From Chiua virens (lineage: Eukaryota > Basidiomycota > Agaricomycetes > Boletales > Boletaceae): a stretch of 64,000 nt of DNA. Positions 11,735-24,132 of this stretch are shown here, in pieces. A program made the position numbers and the translations under genes. Numbering within the stretch: the first letter of the stretch is position 1; each line of letters begins with the position of its first letter. The notes below the pieces were generated by a model, which did no database searches, was not told the origin of the DNA, and saw only the letters and a program-made list of their open reading frames with translations. The stretch lies in NCBI GenBank assembly GCA_019787685.1, contig JAHNUO010000005.1:1116001-1180000 (forward strand). Reading direction: 5' to 3'.

Positions 11735-12050
11735 CATGGCTGTTGAGCATCTCAAGTCTGATATGGCATCTGTCAAATCGGAGATGAAAACCCTCAAATC
11801 AGACCTTGGAGAGATGAACATCAAGTCTTGCAGATATTGGAACCAATGTAGAGGCTGTTCAAAGAGTTGTGGATATCACATATGACTATATAAAGGCATC
11901 TTTTGATATGAAAGCCAGTAAATGAGATATATGGGACCTTGGGAATAGGATTGAGATGCTGGAGGACAGGGTGAATGAAAGGATGCAGGAGGTAGTCAAG
12001 CAGTAGCTTGAGGCAACTCAGACAACTCTCCTTGAAGCATCATGGCCATA
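11735..12050 (+). pseudogene. Decayed coiled-coil reading frame
   Basis: From the ATG at 11735 the frame reads MAVEHLKSDMASVKSEMKTL and continues through a heptad-like pattern (KSDLGEMNIKSC). Frame corrections then give GTNVEAVQRVVDITYDYIKA, GNRIEMLEDRVNERMQEVV and LEATQTTLLEA. The hydrophobic spacing suggests a long coiled coil. Two or three stops or frameshifts interrupt it. It could be a host coiled-coil protein or a transposon accessory protein; I cannot assign a family. Confidence 0.4.
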
Positions 12051-12199
12051 ATTGAAGTGTGTAGTTAGATTGCAATGTATAAAAGGGCATTTGACTCAAA
12101 TACCAGCCTGAGTCTGCAGTAGCCTAGAGTTGACAATAGGTATTATTTATTATTCTATGGGTATATTCACTGCCATATTTTGGCCACAGGTATAGGAGG

Positions 12200-15100
12200 T
12201 ATTATGGGTACAGCATGGAACTTGACCACCTGTGCTGAATAGACAAAAAACAACTTACTTCTTTGTCATTGTCATCAAATTCTGTGTACTCAGATAATTC
12301 CTCAATGCATTGAACACATTTTCATTTGTCGGATTTGGGTTCTTAATAGGCCATGTGAAAGCATTCACAGTTGTTGCCATCAAAAATGTTGATATCTACA
12401 TGTCACTGGTCACCACCAATTAGGCCAGTCAGTTGCATACCAAACCTTCCTGATTGGGACCTATTTCTGTGGAACCTATTGATATTAAACATATGAGAGG
12501 AGATACACAATCATCCAACCCACAAGCATAAATTCTTGTTTAATGATAAAGATTGACATCTGTAATGATTCAGTTAGTTCTTTCTCTAAGACACCACACT
12601 AAGCAAACAGTACCTGCAGCCCATATGTGATGGCCAACATGATGATAGAGATGATCAGCAATGAAGAACAATCAGTAGAAACTGTGACTAGCCTAAAAAG
12701 ACAAGCTAATTAACACACTACAATGCCCTTTATATTAGCCTGACTCACATAAATGACAGTGGCCTGGAAGAATCTATAAAGATGCAGTTAGTATTAGGCT
12801 ATGCAAGAAGTAAGATCACATACAATAGTTCCCTGTAGATTGAGGAACATGAAGAACCTCATTGAGAAACAACAAAAACTGCATAGCTCAGCCAAGTCCA
12901 CTAGGTCAAGAAAGTTGTGAACCATCAAATTGATCCATCAACAACATTGAGAAAACAAGATGCGCCACAATTCTGAGGCCATCATATGTGCTACCATATG
13001 GGGGATAAAATTTGTCTTGTAGGTAGGGAAGAGTGTCATGAAGAGTGTCATAAGGAAACAAGCTTTACTGAGTGAGAAGAGGTTCTTCTTGTGGAGTATG
13101 TCAATGTTACATTCCACATGCTCATCAATAATTTAGTTGGAGACAATGATTGGGCAACTCTCATCAGCTATGCAAGTATGATAAAGCGAGAAACACCCTG
13201 ACAAACATGAGACTGAACCAAAGAGTGACTTGAATGCTTTGGACAGGTGGTGAGAAATATAGCACTTGTAGACCTGGATCATTGTCCACCACAAGCCTTC
13301 TCATTGGTCAATTTTGTTTCACTGCAGATACCAATGATACTCAAGTTCTCCACAGCTGACATGACCAAACAATTGAGTGGCTTAGGTATGACTGTCTATG
13401 GTGATATTAGCCTCTTCTCCTGCATGCTGATAGAAGGAACCAACCATGTCCATGTCCACTGTAAAGATATACTCATAGAATGTTGGATCAATCCCAATCA
13501 TGTCATGTATTTGATGAAAGATTTCCAGTTCCAGCAGCAACATAGTTGCATCAAAGTGCACTCAGTTGAGGTAGTGCATCAGCAAGATCTGACTGTGTCA
13601 TTTGCCATAATTTACCAGGCTTAGATCACTCTGTAGGTTTGCTGATTTTGATAACAGCCATATATCTATAAAATACTGCAATGCAAGTATTCAGAAGCTA
13701 CATAATAAAAAACAATATACTTATGGAATGATGTGTTCCTTGAACTTGTGTAATCCTGAGTACACCTTCCTGTAGTTGATCTGCCTTGAACCTTCACTGA
13801 TTGATCAGAATATCAAGGCCTTGGGGTTAATCTTGGGATTAATACCTAATATATCTAATATGATTCTTGGTGTTGTCTAGTCATTCCTGCTACCAATGGT
13901 ATTGCTGTCATGGATGATGAAGCACAATTTGCATTTATCGTCATACTTGAGGACTGCAAGTGAGTCGATTGTTCACCAGAGGGAGTCTTTGCCTTCAGTA
14001 TAACACAGGATTTGGCACAGAATGAACTTGCCCTGCATCTCAGGACAGCACTTTCCACCTAGCTGGAGCACAGAAAGAACTATAGTAAATATGGGTATCT
14101 CTTCATGCTAGCACACAGACAGAAGACTTACATTTATGTAAGTGCAATTGACACACAAGATGCCAGTGAAGATGAGCAAAAGATAACTCTGCACTGTGCA
14201 ATGGGCTGTCTTTTGAAAGTCAACTTCACAAAGGTAAAACATGTTCTGGAGGCAATCCACATTCACTGCTACATTTTGTTGATCTAGACTTGCAATGACT
14301 TTCTTGAGGTTCTTGGAAATATCTTAACCAGCTTGTTGCTTGAAACCTTGGTGTTGCCTGTGTTGAAAAATTGATAGACCGATGCAGTGCCTGAATTGAG
14401 TAAGAGCATGTGGATGTAATCAGACAAATCATAGATGCTGCTGTCCCAGATGGCCCAAATTCTTTGTGGATGCCCATGAACTAAACACTAACTAAATAAT
14501 TTGTAAAACTTACCTCTAAATGTTGATATCCATTGCCTGCAAATAAGCATTGCTGGAATTCCATACTAGTGGCCCCTTCCTGTACCTGTTTGTCTTTGGG
14601 AGAAATGTTAACAGTACCAGTTCACATTATTCAATGCCATGTTTTGTAGCAGTTGGTTGCACCAAATTTGTGCATGGCATTTGGCACAATGGTGATAAAG
14701 TTCTTTGGCATGAACTCTAATGACGTTGACTAAAACCAATCCTATACAAGCTATGGCAGAGGGGGTGGGAAGTATCCCATCAGGTCTTGCCCTACAAGGC
14801 TCTGGAGGTTTGTGGGCAAGTTGAAGAGGAAACTAGTGAGATTCACCGTGGTTACCATGGATAAAGTCAGAAAGGTCATATAAGCTGAGAACCATGAGAA
14901 GCTCAATGGAATCCAAATTATCCACAATGGCAATTACTGGAAGGGGATTCCATCACTGATATGGCCATTGTAGCCAATGATATCCTCGAATACATTGCAC
15001 AAGATGTACAATTGAACAAACTCATCTGAGAAATTGATACAGAACTTATCAAAGGTGTTTTGACCTAGGGCAGAAATGAAAGGAGCAGTGCCTGTGACCA

Positions 15101-15481
15101 TCATTAAGCCAGTACCCATTGGGCCACATGTCTGGAAACCAGAAGAATTGAAAAAAATGAACTGGTTAGTAGGTAGGACATTTCTATTTTGTGGTTGGCT
15201 ATTTCAATGATACAGATAAAAAGAATGGCATATAGATCATGCATAAGCATATCATGTTGGGTCACACTCTGCTCGACACTGTGAAAGATGGTATATATTT
15301 CCTTGCGAATATAGTTAGTCTTGTTCATCAAAGCTTGGGCAAGGTCATCCACAGTGACACCAAGGAGACAAGCAACACGTTCAATGACTAAAATGTTGGA
15401 AACAGAGGTGGAGACATCCCTGGCATCAGCCTCTGTGAACTGGATGTTGCTCAAGAGGAGGACCACTACAAGGGTAGTAAA
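12200..15481 (-). pseudogene. Chitin synthase with myosin motor-like domain, decayed (part 2: motor end to C-terminus)
   Basis: This continues the gene piece at 31051-31560; the Copia element separates them. Minus strand, in order: motor-domain segments FTEADARDVSTSVSNILV and DDLAQALMNKTNYIRKEIYT with LYAILF (15210-15480); FDKFCINFSDEFVQLYIL (about 15030); CYTEGKDSLW and LAVLKYDDKCKLCFIIHDSN (about 13890-14010); [20 protein letters not shown] and [14 protein letters not shown] (about 13150-13310), the chitin synthase catalytic core; a corrupted QRRRW block ([16 protein letters not shown], near 12900); and membrane segment EFMLVGWMIVYLLSYV (about 12510). The family makes cell-wall chitin at hyphal tips. 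Many stops and frameshifts make it a pseudogene. It matches class V/VII chitin synthases. Confidence 0.85.
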
Positions 15482-15849
15482 TGTTGGAATATGTATAAAC
15501 TGTTCTGACCGTTCTGGGTAGTTCCTGCGCTTCCGAGGCTTCTGCTTCTGGAAGTTCCGAGGTTCCCACACTCTGGAAGTACCGGAACGACTATAGACTT
15601 ATTGTAGTACCTTAGGCACTACAATACAATTAGTTACAATCATCAATGCAGTACCATTACTCCTCACTACAGGTACAGCATAGCATTACAGTAGATATAT
15701 AAACATGTTCTACTGTATATACAGAATAACAATCTTCTCTCTCTCCATCCTCCACAATATCGTCTTGAGCTTCACCATCAGGTAAGTCACCAGAGCAGTG
15801 ACTCTGCCCTCGGGACAACCGGGTCCTTTGGAACCGGTCTGTTCTAACA
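15482..15849 (+). repeat. Copia 5' LTR (368 bp)
   Basis: TGTTGGAATATG...CTGTTCTAACA. It differs from the 3' LTR at five positions that I can see, every one a CpG in one copy and TpG or CpA in the other. A TATATAAAC box sits near 15694-15702. Confidence 0.96.
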
Positions 15850-15861
15850 GGTTATGAGCCC
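15850..15861 (+). promoter_or_regulatory. Copia primer-binding site (half-tRNA, initiator Met)
   Basis: GGTTATGAGCCC directly follows the LTR. It is the reverse complement of GGGCTCATAACC, the conserved anticodon stem-loop of eukaryotic initiator tRNA-Met, not of the tRNA 3' end. Drosophila copia and yeast Ty5 are known to prime from an internally cleaved initiator tRNA-Met in this way. Confidence 0.85.
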
Positions 15862-16191
15862 CGAGTGGCCAGCTGTGCGATATACCCGCCGCTGACTGCT
15901 CTTGGTGGACACCTGATAATTCACCATCCAATGCAATTGAATATTAATATTCTTGCTGGATGTGCTGAATAAAGCCAGTCCTGTGCGATTGAGAATTCTC
16001 GTCGGACACTCCCTTTTGATGTGAATACGCTCAGGGAAATAGGCTTTTAGACCTACAGTGTAGGGGGAGACTATGTCACCCCAATCTGAGGGTCACTGAA
16101 TGTTCAGCAGATGCGATTGATTTCTCCTCGCTCCCTTCTTCTCTGTGAATAAGGTTTACTGACATTCATACCATCAGATTACCTACCTGTT

Positions 16192-18463
16192 ATGTCCTCC
16201 AACACGCTCAACAACATTTCTAAGCTCAACGGATCAAACTATCGTCGCTGGGCTGATGACATGAAGAATTATCTTCAGTCAGTCAGTGTCTGGAATGCTT
16301 GTATGAAACGGACACACCCCACCAATGATGATTTGGAAAAGCAGAATAATTGGGATGACAATGACGATAAACCCATGGGTTCCATGAAGCTTCGGATTGA
16401 GCATCACTTGCTCAGTCGTCATGCTGACTGTGGTACAGCTCTTTCCCTCTGGAATTCACTGAAGCAACAGTATGATGGCCATACCATCTCTTCCGCCTAT
16501 TCCGAATTCAAGTCCATGATGTCCCTTTTCTTCTCAGAAAATCAACATCCTGCCCAGACTTTTGCCAAATTCAATACCCATTTTGCCCAGCTCGAGTCTT
16601 TTGAATACAAGGTTGATGACAAGATCAAGCTGATGATCGTCCTGTCCCGGCTACCCAAATATGCCGACTTCTACACCAATTTACTCAATACCGCTGCAAA
16701 TGAGAAACCCTCTGCCGATACCAAAACCCCTACTATGGCAGATGTAGAACAGGCCATCACAGCTGCTTGGCAACAACATGTTGCTCGCCGTCCAACTCAG
16801 ACCAGATCTCAGGCTAAGCCTGAACAGCAAGCAAACAAGGTTTCCGCTGTTAAGCGGAAAGGGGAGGAACCGAAGTTTGGTGCCCAGCAGAAACAACAGG
16901 GAAATTCTGGTTCCGGTGGTTCCGGTCTGGAAGGCTTCGGAAGGAAAAAGAGACATGGCAAACGCTCTGACTATAGCAAGAACCCCCAGCAACATCACCA
17001 CAAAGCCAACATTGTAGCTGAGGAGGTCCCCTCATTTGCTTTCGTCAATTTTGATCAAGAACCTGTCATCATTGATCCTGCCTCATCCACTTTCACCTCT
17101 CTGACCATTGACCCACGTCTGCTCTCCCATAAACCAGCTTCGACTCACTATGGTCCTCCTGCATTCCCTCATGTTCAGAATGCAATATCCCTTCTCCACC
17201 GCATTGGGGAAACACCTTCAATTCAATCTGTTCACAATGTGGACATGATAGCCAACAAGCACTCGGATTGGTTGGAAGAAATTCCCACTTCATCCAAGCG
17301 TCTCTTGGAACGTGTTGAACAAGACACTTCCATGGCTGTCATTGAGGATGAAGATGCTGTCTCCCTTGGTGATGATGAAGACGACTGGCTTGGACACTAC
17401 TATGATTGTGGATCCACTCCCGAGTACGTCTCTCATTCCAGACAATCCTACTCTGACACTAATGTGCACCTTGTGTTGCAGCGAAGTCATTTACTAGTGT
17501 CTAATGTAGTAGATAGTCTGAGAATATCATCTGCTACCCAGCCTCTCACAATGTGTGACAACTGTAACAAGTACACAGGCAAAGGAAAGCAAAGAGAGAT
17601 CACTCATGAAGAAGATATCCCTGACATGTGGTTACTTGACTCCGGAGCATCATCACATTTTACTTCAAATATTGATGACTTCGTAGAATATAAGCCATAC
17701 ACCACACCACACTATATGCAAACTGCAAATGGAAAAGCTCCTGTATTAGGTTCAGGAACTGTCATCATTGAGTATGAGAGCAGACCTGTGCATCTATTAC
17801 CGGTCATAAATATGGCTGCTTGTAAAATCAAGCTAATTTCAATGGGCACTCTCCTCAAAGACCGTACACTATCTGTGCGCACACGTCCTGGACACATAGA
17901 CTTTCACCATTCACAGCAGAAGCATACTGTGTTGTCATTTCATTCACATGGTACAGACACAATGTACTGGCTGCGTGCTAAGAGCATCAAACCTGCTCCA
18001 ATCACCTCAGATCACTTCCAAAACACTTCCAAGTTGCTCCCAAACACTTCCGATTGCTTCTGAGACTGTTCCGAAGCAGTTCCGAGCAGTTTTATACCTA
18101 CCTTGATCACTACCGACACTTCCAACCCGGAAGCGCTCGGAACCACTTTTCTCGATCAAAGTCATTGTAGGAAACTTCATTCCGGTTCGGAACATTCGGA
18201 ACCACTCGGAACCACTTATACACACTTAAAATCAACTCGGAAGACCAGTTCCAGTCCGGAACGACACCCGGAACACTTGGAACAACTTAGAAGAAGTGAA
18301 ACATGCCCAGAAACACTAAAAAGTGTTAAAACTCATTCAATGTGACTCAATACTATTGATTTTGAGTTGATACATCGTCGTCTTGGCCATCCTTCGCGTG
18401 ATGTGCTTAAAGCTGCACGCAAACACACCAAAGACTTTCCGGAAGTAGACATTCCATTGAAAG
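16192..18463 (+). pseudogene. Copia gag-protease (N-terminal part of gag-pol)
   Basis: Starts at ATG 16192. Residues 1-200 form a UBN2/retrotran-gag-type capsid (KLNGSNYRRWADDMKNYL; SLWNSLKQQYDG; LSRLPKYADFY). A Gly/Lys/His-rich basic region follows (GRKKRHGKRSDYSKNPQQHH) in place of a CCHC knuckle, then a long acidic linker and the aspartic protease motif LLDSGASSHFTSN near residue 483. The frame is open to a TGA at 18061 and another at 18346. After these it reads ELIHRRLGHPSRDVLK, the GAG-pre-integrase zinc-binding block, until the Gypsy-A insertion at 18464. The TGA codons could derive from CGA. Confidence 0.92.
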
Positions 18464-19155
18464 TGTTACGGTAGTTCCGGGTAGGACCTAGCGTAGCCGC
18501 AAAAGCACCGAGTACCAAGTGGCTGCGATAACTCAAACAACCACCACTTGATATGTGGTGCGCTGAAGAGTTGAACGAGGGTTTCTGGTCAGCGGATTGC
18601 TACCAGAGAGACGAGTGAAAACTCAGGTGTTGCTGAGAGTTGTCCGGTTGGGAATCTATACCCGAGGGACGGTCGAGGGTCGAGGGTTTGACTATGTTGA
18701 GTCCGAGTGTTTGGTCAAGGGATTCCGAAGGAGATCCCTGGTCGAGTGGTCACAAGGAAGGTTCTGAGTGGAGCAGTGATACTCAGCTAGATTGCGGAGA
18801 TCAAGACTAGGGTACAAGAGTATCGCTGCGGGGTATTTATACTATGAGAACTGCGCACGGACCAAGTAACTAAAAGGGGAGGGCCAGAAGAGCGGAAGGG
18901 CCAAGGGCCAAAAGGAGTGCGCAGTAAATAAAAGGGGAAGTCGTATGATGCGAAGGCAACGGATGATGATGAAGATGAAATGACAAGTGCGAAGCCATCA
19001 GATGATGACAAGAAAGGGAAAACGTAAGCACTCGGGTAAGGCCGGTGCGGAGTTACAAGAGTAAAGAGAAACGAGTACGGATGAACGTACGAGGATACCT
19101 AGGTATCGAGTGAAGTGAAGAAGTACGAGTGAGACGAAAGAAAGAAATTGTAACA
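18464..19155 (-). repeat. Gypsy-A 3' LTR (692 bp)
   Basis: On the plus strand it reads TGTTACGGTAG...AAATTGTAACA. Compared with the 5' LTR, I count eight differences, all CpG in one copy and TpG/CpA in the other, and no indels. Confidence 0.96.
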
Positions 19156-19164
19156 TTACCCCCT
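19156..19164 (-). promoter_or_regulatory. Gypsy-A polypurine tract
   Basis: On the minus strand AGGGGGTAA lies immediately upstream of the 3' LTR, the expected position of the plus-strand primer left by RNase H. Confidence 0.75.
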
Positions 19165-19197
19165 GAGTACGATCAAAGCACCAAGCGAAGATCATCT

Positions 19198-22100
19198 CTA
19201 GAAATCGAACGCATCACGGACAGGACTGCCGGTGATATTGGCGTAACCTTCGTCGTCGATGGGGTCATCACATGGGGAGACCGAGCATCGATCAGGAGAC
19301 GCGGAACACTGTCGCACATGGCGGTGGGCTCGTTGAGGAGGGGGTACAGGGAGTATGGAGCCGCCGTTGCGGCGAGACGCTGTAGACGAGTTCGTCGAAG
19401 AGGACGACGTGGATGGGATGGTGGGACGAGGGGAGCGCCGTCTCCAAGTATTCCCAGAGGCCACAGGAGCAAGCCGGTTGGCAAGGGGGATGCGTGCACG
19501 TACGCGAGGAGGTCGTCCAGGGCAGCGGGATTGGATGTGACCGGGAGCCCAGGTAAGACAGATTGGGCATTGGTACATAGGACATTCGACGCAGACGTGG
19601 CCGAGTTTTCGGCACTCGAAGCATGCTTCGTGCCATCGAGGGTGATCGTTGGGGAGGGATACCTGACCAGTCCGAAACATCAGTTTGGCCTCGGCGCGGT
19701 TACAAGCGAGCATCTCTTCTTCAGTGAAAGGGGTAGAAGATGCGGATGGAGTCGACGAAGGGCGTGAGGGAGGAGCCATGTGACGGGCGAGATCTGCTTG
19801 GTAGCGGTGGAGATCTTCCAGAAATTCGCCCATCTGCATCTGGTGGAGCGTGTGCTCGATGTAGGCACGGATGCGGTCATGGATTTGTCCGGTAACCGCA
19901 GAGAGGAGGTGGGAGTGACGATCTCAACCAAGTAGGTCGGACTGGATGAAGGTCAGGCGCTCGCATTGGAGATACGCGAGGTAAAGGGCGTTCAACGGGG
20001 AGTTCAGGTCTAGGTGGTGCTCGATGGGGAAGGCCATCGCGGGATCTAGGATGAGTTCGCGCATGCGGCAAAAGTACTCGGGGGACGAAGAGGAGGAGCG
20101 TATAGTATGTGAATGATAGGGGAGGTCTACCACCTGGAGAGGAGAACGAACACGACTAGGGCGCTCAACAGAAACAGGCCATTGAGAAGGAGCTCCCCAT
20201 CCTGCGGAGGCAACTGCTGAAACAGCAGGAGAAGGGGGTCGGGTGGACTCTGTGAGGGAGGATTCCGAGGAGATGGTGGAGACATTAGAGGCGGGCGTCG
20301 CCGGCGGTGGAAGAGGGAGGTGAGAAATGGACGAAGTTGGGGTGAAGACTGGGACCGAGTGGATGATCTCGTTTTCAAAGTCGGGGGTAGAGCAGGAACG
20401 GTAGGTCATTACTGCGTTGACGGAGATGGGTGGAGGTGGTCGAAGTGGAGAGTGAGGTGGTCGTGGTGGAGGGAATGAAATCGAACGGACTGAGGGGAAA
20501 TCCTTGGGATGGGTCCGCTTATAAGCGTCGACCGTGTCCTTGGTGTTTCCTAAGTTGGACTCGGGTTCCCATGAGTCATCAGCGGCGGAATACCCTTTCC
20601 ATCGGATCAGGAACTTGCGGTTTCGCGGGTTCCGTGTGTGGCGTAAGATCCGTTCAACTTCGTATTATTCTTCTCCAGCGATAAGGTCAGGTGGTGGTTT
20701 CGGGAAGTTCGGTCTGTAGGTTTCTGTTTCGCGATAGGGCGATAACAGGGAAGCGTGGAAGACCGGATGGATCTTCCAGGTCTTAGGAAGGCGGAGGTGG
20801 TAGGTGAGTGGAGAAAGGACTTCCGTGACGGTGAATGGTCCTTCTCGGCGAGATGCAAGTTTCTGGGAGATCAACTCTCGTTTCAGGTTGCGGGCTTCTA
20901 GCCACACTTGGTCTCCTGTAGCAAACGGCTTGAATTTGCAGAAGGATCTAGCTTTCATGGCTTGTCGAGCAAGTTCATGAGCAGCCAGGGCTTCGTCGCA
21001 GGCAGCAGAGAGGACATTGAGGCGTTCCTCGACCGCGGGGATTTTGGTGTCGGTGATAATCGTGGGTAAGGGATGGGGTTCATATCCCATCATCAAGAAG
21101 AACGGGGATTTACCGGTGACGGAGTGGGGGCGGTGGTTGTGCGCGAATTCGGCCATGGGAATTAGGTCGGCCCATTTCTCCGGGTTATTTTGGCAATACA
21201 TGCGGAGGTAGGTCTCGACTTCTTGGTTGACTCGTTCCGTCTCGCCATCAGATTGGGGATGGTAGGCGGTGAACAAGGAAAGATGGTATCCGATAAGCTG
21301 GGAGAGCTCTTTTGCGAAAGCAGAAGCGAACTGTGGGCCACGGTCGGAGATAATCTTGTCATAGAGGCCGAATCGGGTATAAACCTTGTGGAAAAAGAGG
21401 CAAGTGATGCCTGCAGAGTCGGCTGTTTTTACTGTGGGGCAAAGAATTACCCCCTTCGTAAGGCCGTGGTCGACCACGACCATGAGAGAGTCATAGCCCT
21501 CCGCGGAGACGGGGAGATCCGTGATGAGATCCACCGAGACATTCTGGAAGGGGCAAGAACATGTGGAGGGGATTGGAGATAGAGGAGGGGTGGTCGGGTG
21601 GGTGTTGACCTTGTGTTGCTGGCAAGCTGCACAGCCGGAGACGTAGGAGCGGACAAAGGACGCGAGCCCAGGCCACCAAAATTCGGCGGAGACGAGTTGA
21701 TGGGTTTTCAAGTAACCGGGATGACCGGTGGAGTGGGAGTCATGGTGTCGGGCAACAATTTGTTGCCAGAGTTCGAGGTTAGGCGGGATGTAGACACGGC
21801 CCTGATAAGTCAGGACTCCAGCGTCGTACTTCCAATCCGAGAGGCGGGCACGGAATGAAGTGGGTAGGCCGCCATCAAGGGCATTCAGAGTATTGAGGAC
21901 AAGGGGGTCCGAGACCGAGGATTTGGCGATGAGGGATTGCAAATCCAGAGTGACAAGGTTGACGAAGACGTCGTCAAGTAGGAGGGTGACGTTTTCGTTG
22001 TCAGACTCTGAGGTGATATGGTCAGGACGTCGGGATAGAGCGTCCGGACCGTCAAGGAGTTTACCGGGGATGTGGGAGAAAGTGAGGTCGAAGTCGGCGA

Positions 22101-24132
22101 GGTCAAGGAGCCAATGAGCTTGTCGGCGATTTAGGTTTTGTGGTTGATGAAAGTACGTCAAGTTCTTGTGGTCAGAAAAGACTGTCATGGGGTGTGCGCT
22201 TCCTCGAAGGTGGTGTCGCCAAGCCTTGAGGGAACGAATGACCGCAAGAAGTTCGCGGTCATAGATGTCGGAGTTTCTCTCTGCAGCGTTGAAGGACTGG
22301 GAGAGATAGGAACAGGGTTTCCAGTCGCCGTTTGTGTCGGTCTGGAGGAGGACACCACCGGTAGCATACTTGGAGGCATTGGTGGCGATGGCGAAGGGTC
22401 GGGATGAGTCGGGAAACCGGAGTACGGGATCCATGGTGAAGGCCTTTTTGAGGCGTTCGAAGGCAGAGATCTGAGAAGGTCCCCAAGTCCAAGGTGCGTC
22501 TTTCTTGGTGAGATCGACGAGGGGTCGGGCGATGGTGGAGTAATCGGGAATAAACCGTCAGTAGAAGTTGGCGAAGCCCATGAACGATCGAACATCCTTG
22601 AGCTTGGTAGGGGTAGGCCAGTCTGCAATGCCGGCTACTTTGACGGGGTCCATGGCGAGCTTGCCTGGTCGGGCGATCGTGCCGAGATACTCCACTTCAG
22701 TGGTGGCGAAGTGGCATTTCTCGAGTTTCAAGTGAAGGTCAAGTTCCTTCATGCGAGCGAGGACGCATTTGGTGCGTTCAGTGTGGGTTGCCTCATCTTC
22801 AGAGAAGATAAGGAGGTCGTCCATGTAAATGACAAGCCATCCTTCGGCGATCATGTCGCGAAAGGAATCGTTCATGAAACGTTGGAACGTCGCGGGAGCA
22901 TTGGTCAGCCCAAAGAACATGACCGTAGGTTCGAAGAGGCCGCGGTGAGTGATGAAGGCGGCTTTCCACTGGTGTCCGTCCTTGATACGAACATTGTTGT
23001 AGCCCCATCGAACGTCAAACTTAGTGAACAGTTTGGCATCTTTGAGTTTGTCGACGAGGTCGGAGATAAGGGGAAGGGGATAGGCGTCGCGGACGGTGTG
23101 TTCATTGCCGTATCGGTAGTCCTGGCAAGGACGGAGTTTGCCATCCTTCTTTTTGACAAAGAAGAAGGGGGAGGCCTGGGGAGAGTTCGAAGGGCGAATT
23201 TTGCCGTTGGCAAGGTGTTCGTCAATGAATTCGTCGGTGGCCTTGCGCTCATCAGGTGACAAGGGGTAGACCTTTCCGACCTTGGGTACAAAGGTATCCT
23301 TGAGGTGGATCTCGTGGTCGCATGACCTCGAGGGGGGCATCTGGTTGAAGGGTTCTTTCGCAAAAACAGATTCGAATTCCACGTATTCTGAAGGGAGGGT
23401 GATCTTGGGTTTCTTCGCTGCAGCCGCAAGGGCGGTAGCATTGGTGAGCTTCTCGGGTAGAGTGGTCCGAACGAAGTGTTGTCCTGCGCGCATGACGCGG
23501 TTGACAGAGTGTTGTACGGATTGGGTCGTGAAACGGTGCCCAGTTTCGGTACCGAGGTAGTCGTAGAGTTTGCCGTCCCAGATGGGATCGACATTAAGAT
23601 GGCGGACAGGTCGGATCGGAGGTGGGTGAGCGAGTTTGGCGGAGTGTTTTGGTTCGTCGGTGGTGATAGGGGGAAGGTCAGGCTCTGGGGCAGAAACCGT
23701 GATGGTTTTGGCAACTCAATCGATGATCGGATTGGTTGCTTTGAGCCAAGGAAGTCCGAGGATGACGTTTTCAGATCCACAGTGGATGATGTAGAACTTA
23801 ATACGCTGGAGTACCCCGCCGAGGGCGATCCGAAGGGTAGTGGTGAATTTGATATCACTGTTCTTGTTCGTGGTAGAGTCCACGTTCCTAACCGGGATTG
23901 GGTTTGGAAGGCGATCCTTTGGGAACTTGTGTTTCTGGACAAAGTGCCAGTCGATGCAGTTGATTCCGGCCCCAGAGTCAATGAGGGCACGGGTGTCGAC
24001 GTCTTGAGAGGTAGCGGTGACGTTCAATCTAACGGGGATTTGCATAGATTGAGACGAAAGTTCAGCTACTAGTACATGGGTACGAGACTGGGAAGATACC
24101 GGCGTCGAATCGGTCTTCCTTCTTAAAAACCC
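19198..24132 (-). pseudogene. Gypsy-A pol polyprotein with chromodomain and zinc-knuckle C-terminal extension
   Basis: Read from 24132 in the -1 frame relative to gag, about 1645 codons. Domains in order: protease LIDSGAGINCID (DSG at about 23970); reverse transcriptase with YMDD at 22817-22828; RNase H, whose usual TDAS is TNAS at 22372-22380, so a catalytic Asp appears lost; integrase HHCC zinc motif (HSTGHPG...CAACQQ) and catalytic core (SVDLITDLP, SDRGPQFASAF, SDGETERVNQEV); chromodomain FLIRWKGYSAADDSWEPE (20510-20664). After this the frame continues about 435 residues: a Pro/Ser-rich linker, a conserved-looking block SPEYFCRMRELILDPAMAFP, and paired zinc knuckles CFECRKLGHVCVEC and CPICLTWAPGHIQSRC (19530-19623). 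In-frame stops: 23716 (probably TGG to TGA), 22558 (CGA to TGA in NFYRRF), 20665 (TAA) and 19924 (TGA). Confidence 0.92.

Noticed and set aside
15850..15880. A standard tRNA 3'-end primer-binding site in Copia
   Set aside because: The bases after the LTR do not begin with TGG and match the anticodon arm of initiator tRNA-Met instead.
19129..19767. A 212-codon plus-strand open frame
   Set aside because: Antisense shadow of the GC-rich Gypsy-A zinc-knuckle extension, with Arg/Gly-rich low-information sequence.
20405..20415. A TAATG overlap before the block starting MTYRS, suggesting stop/restart translation of a separate third frame in Gypsy-A
   Set aside because: Following codons from the chromodomain shows that TAA is out of frame; the chromodomain frame runs straight into MTYRS, so it is a Pol extension, not a new frame.
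22905..23990. A 361-codon minus-strand frame overlapping pol
   Set aside because: Shadow frame of Gypsy-A protease/RT; Ser/Pro-rich and without domains, while the real domains are in the other frame.
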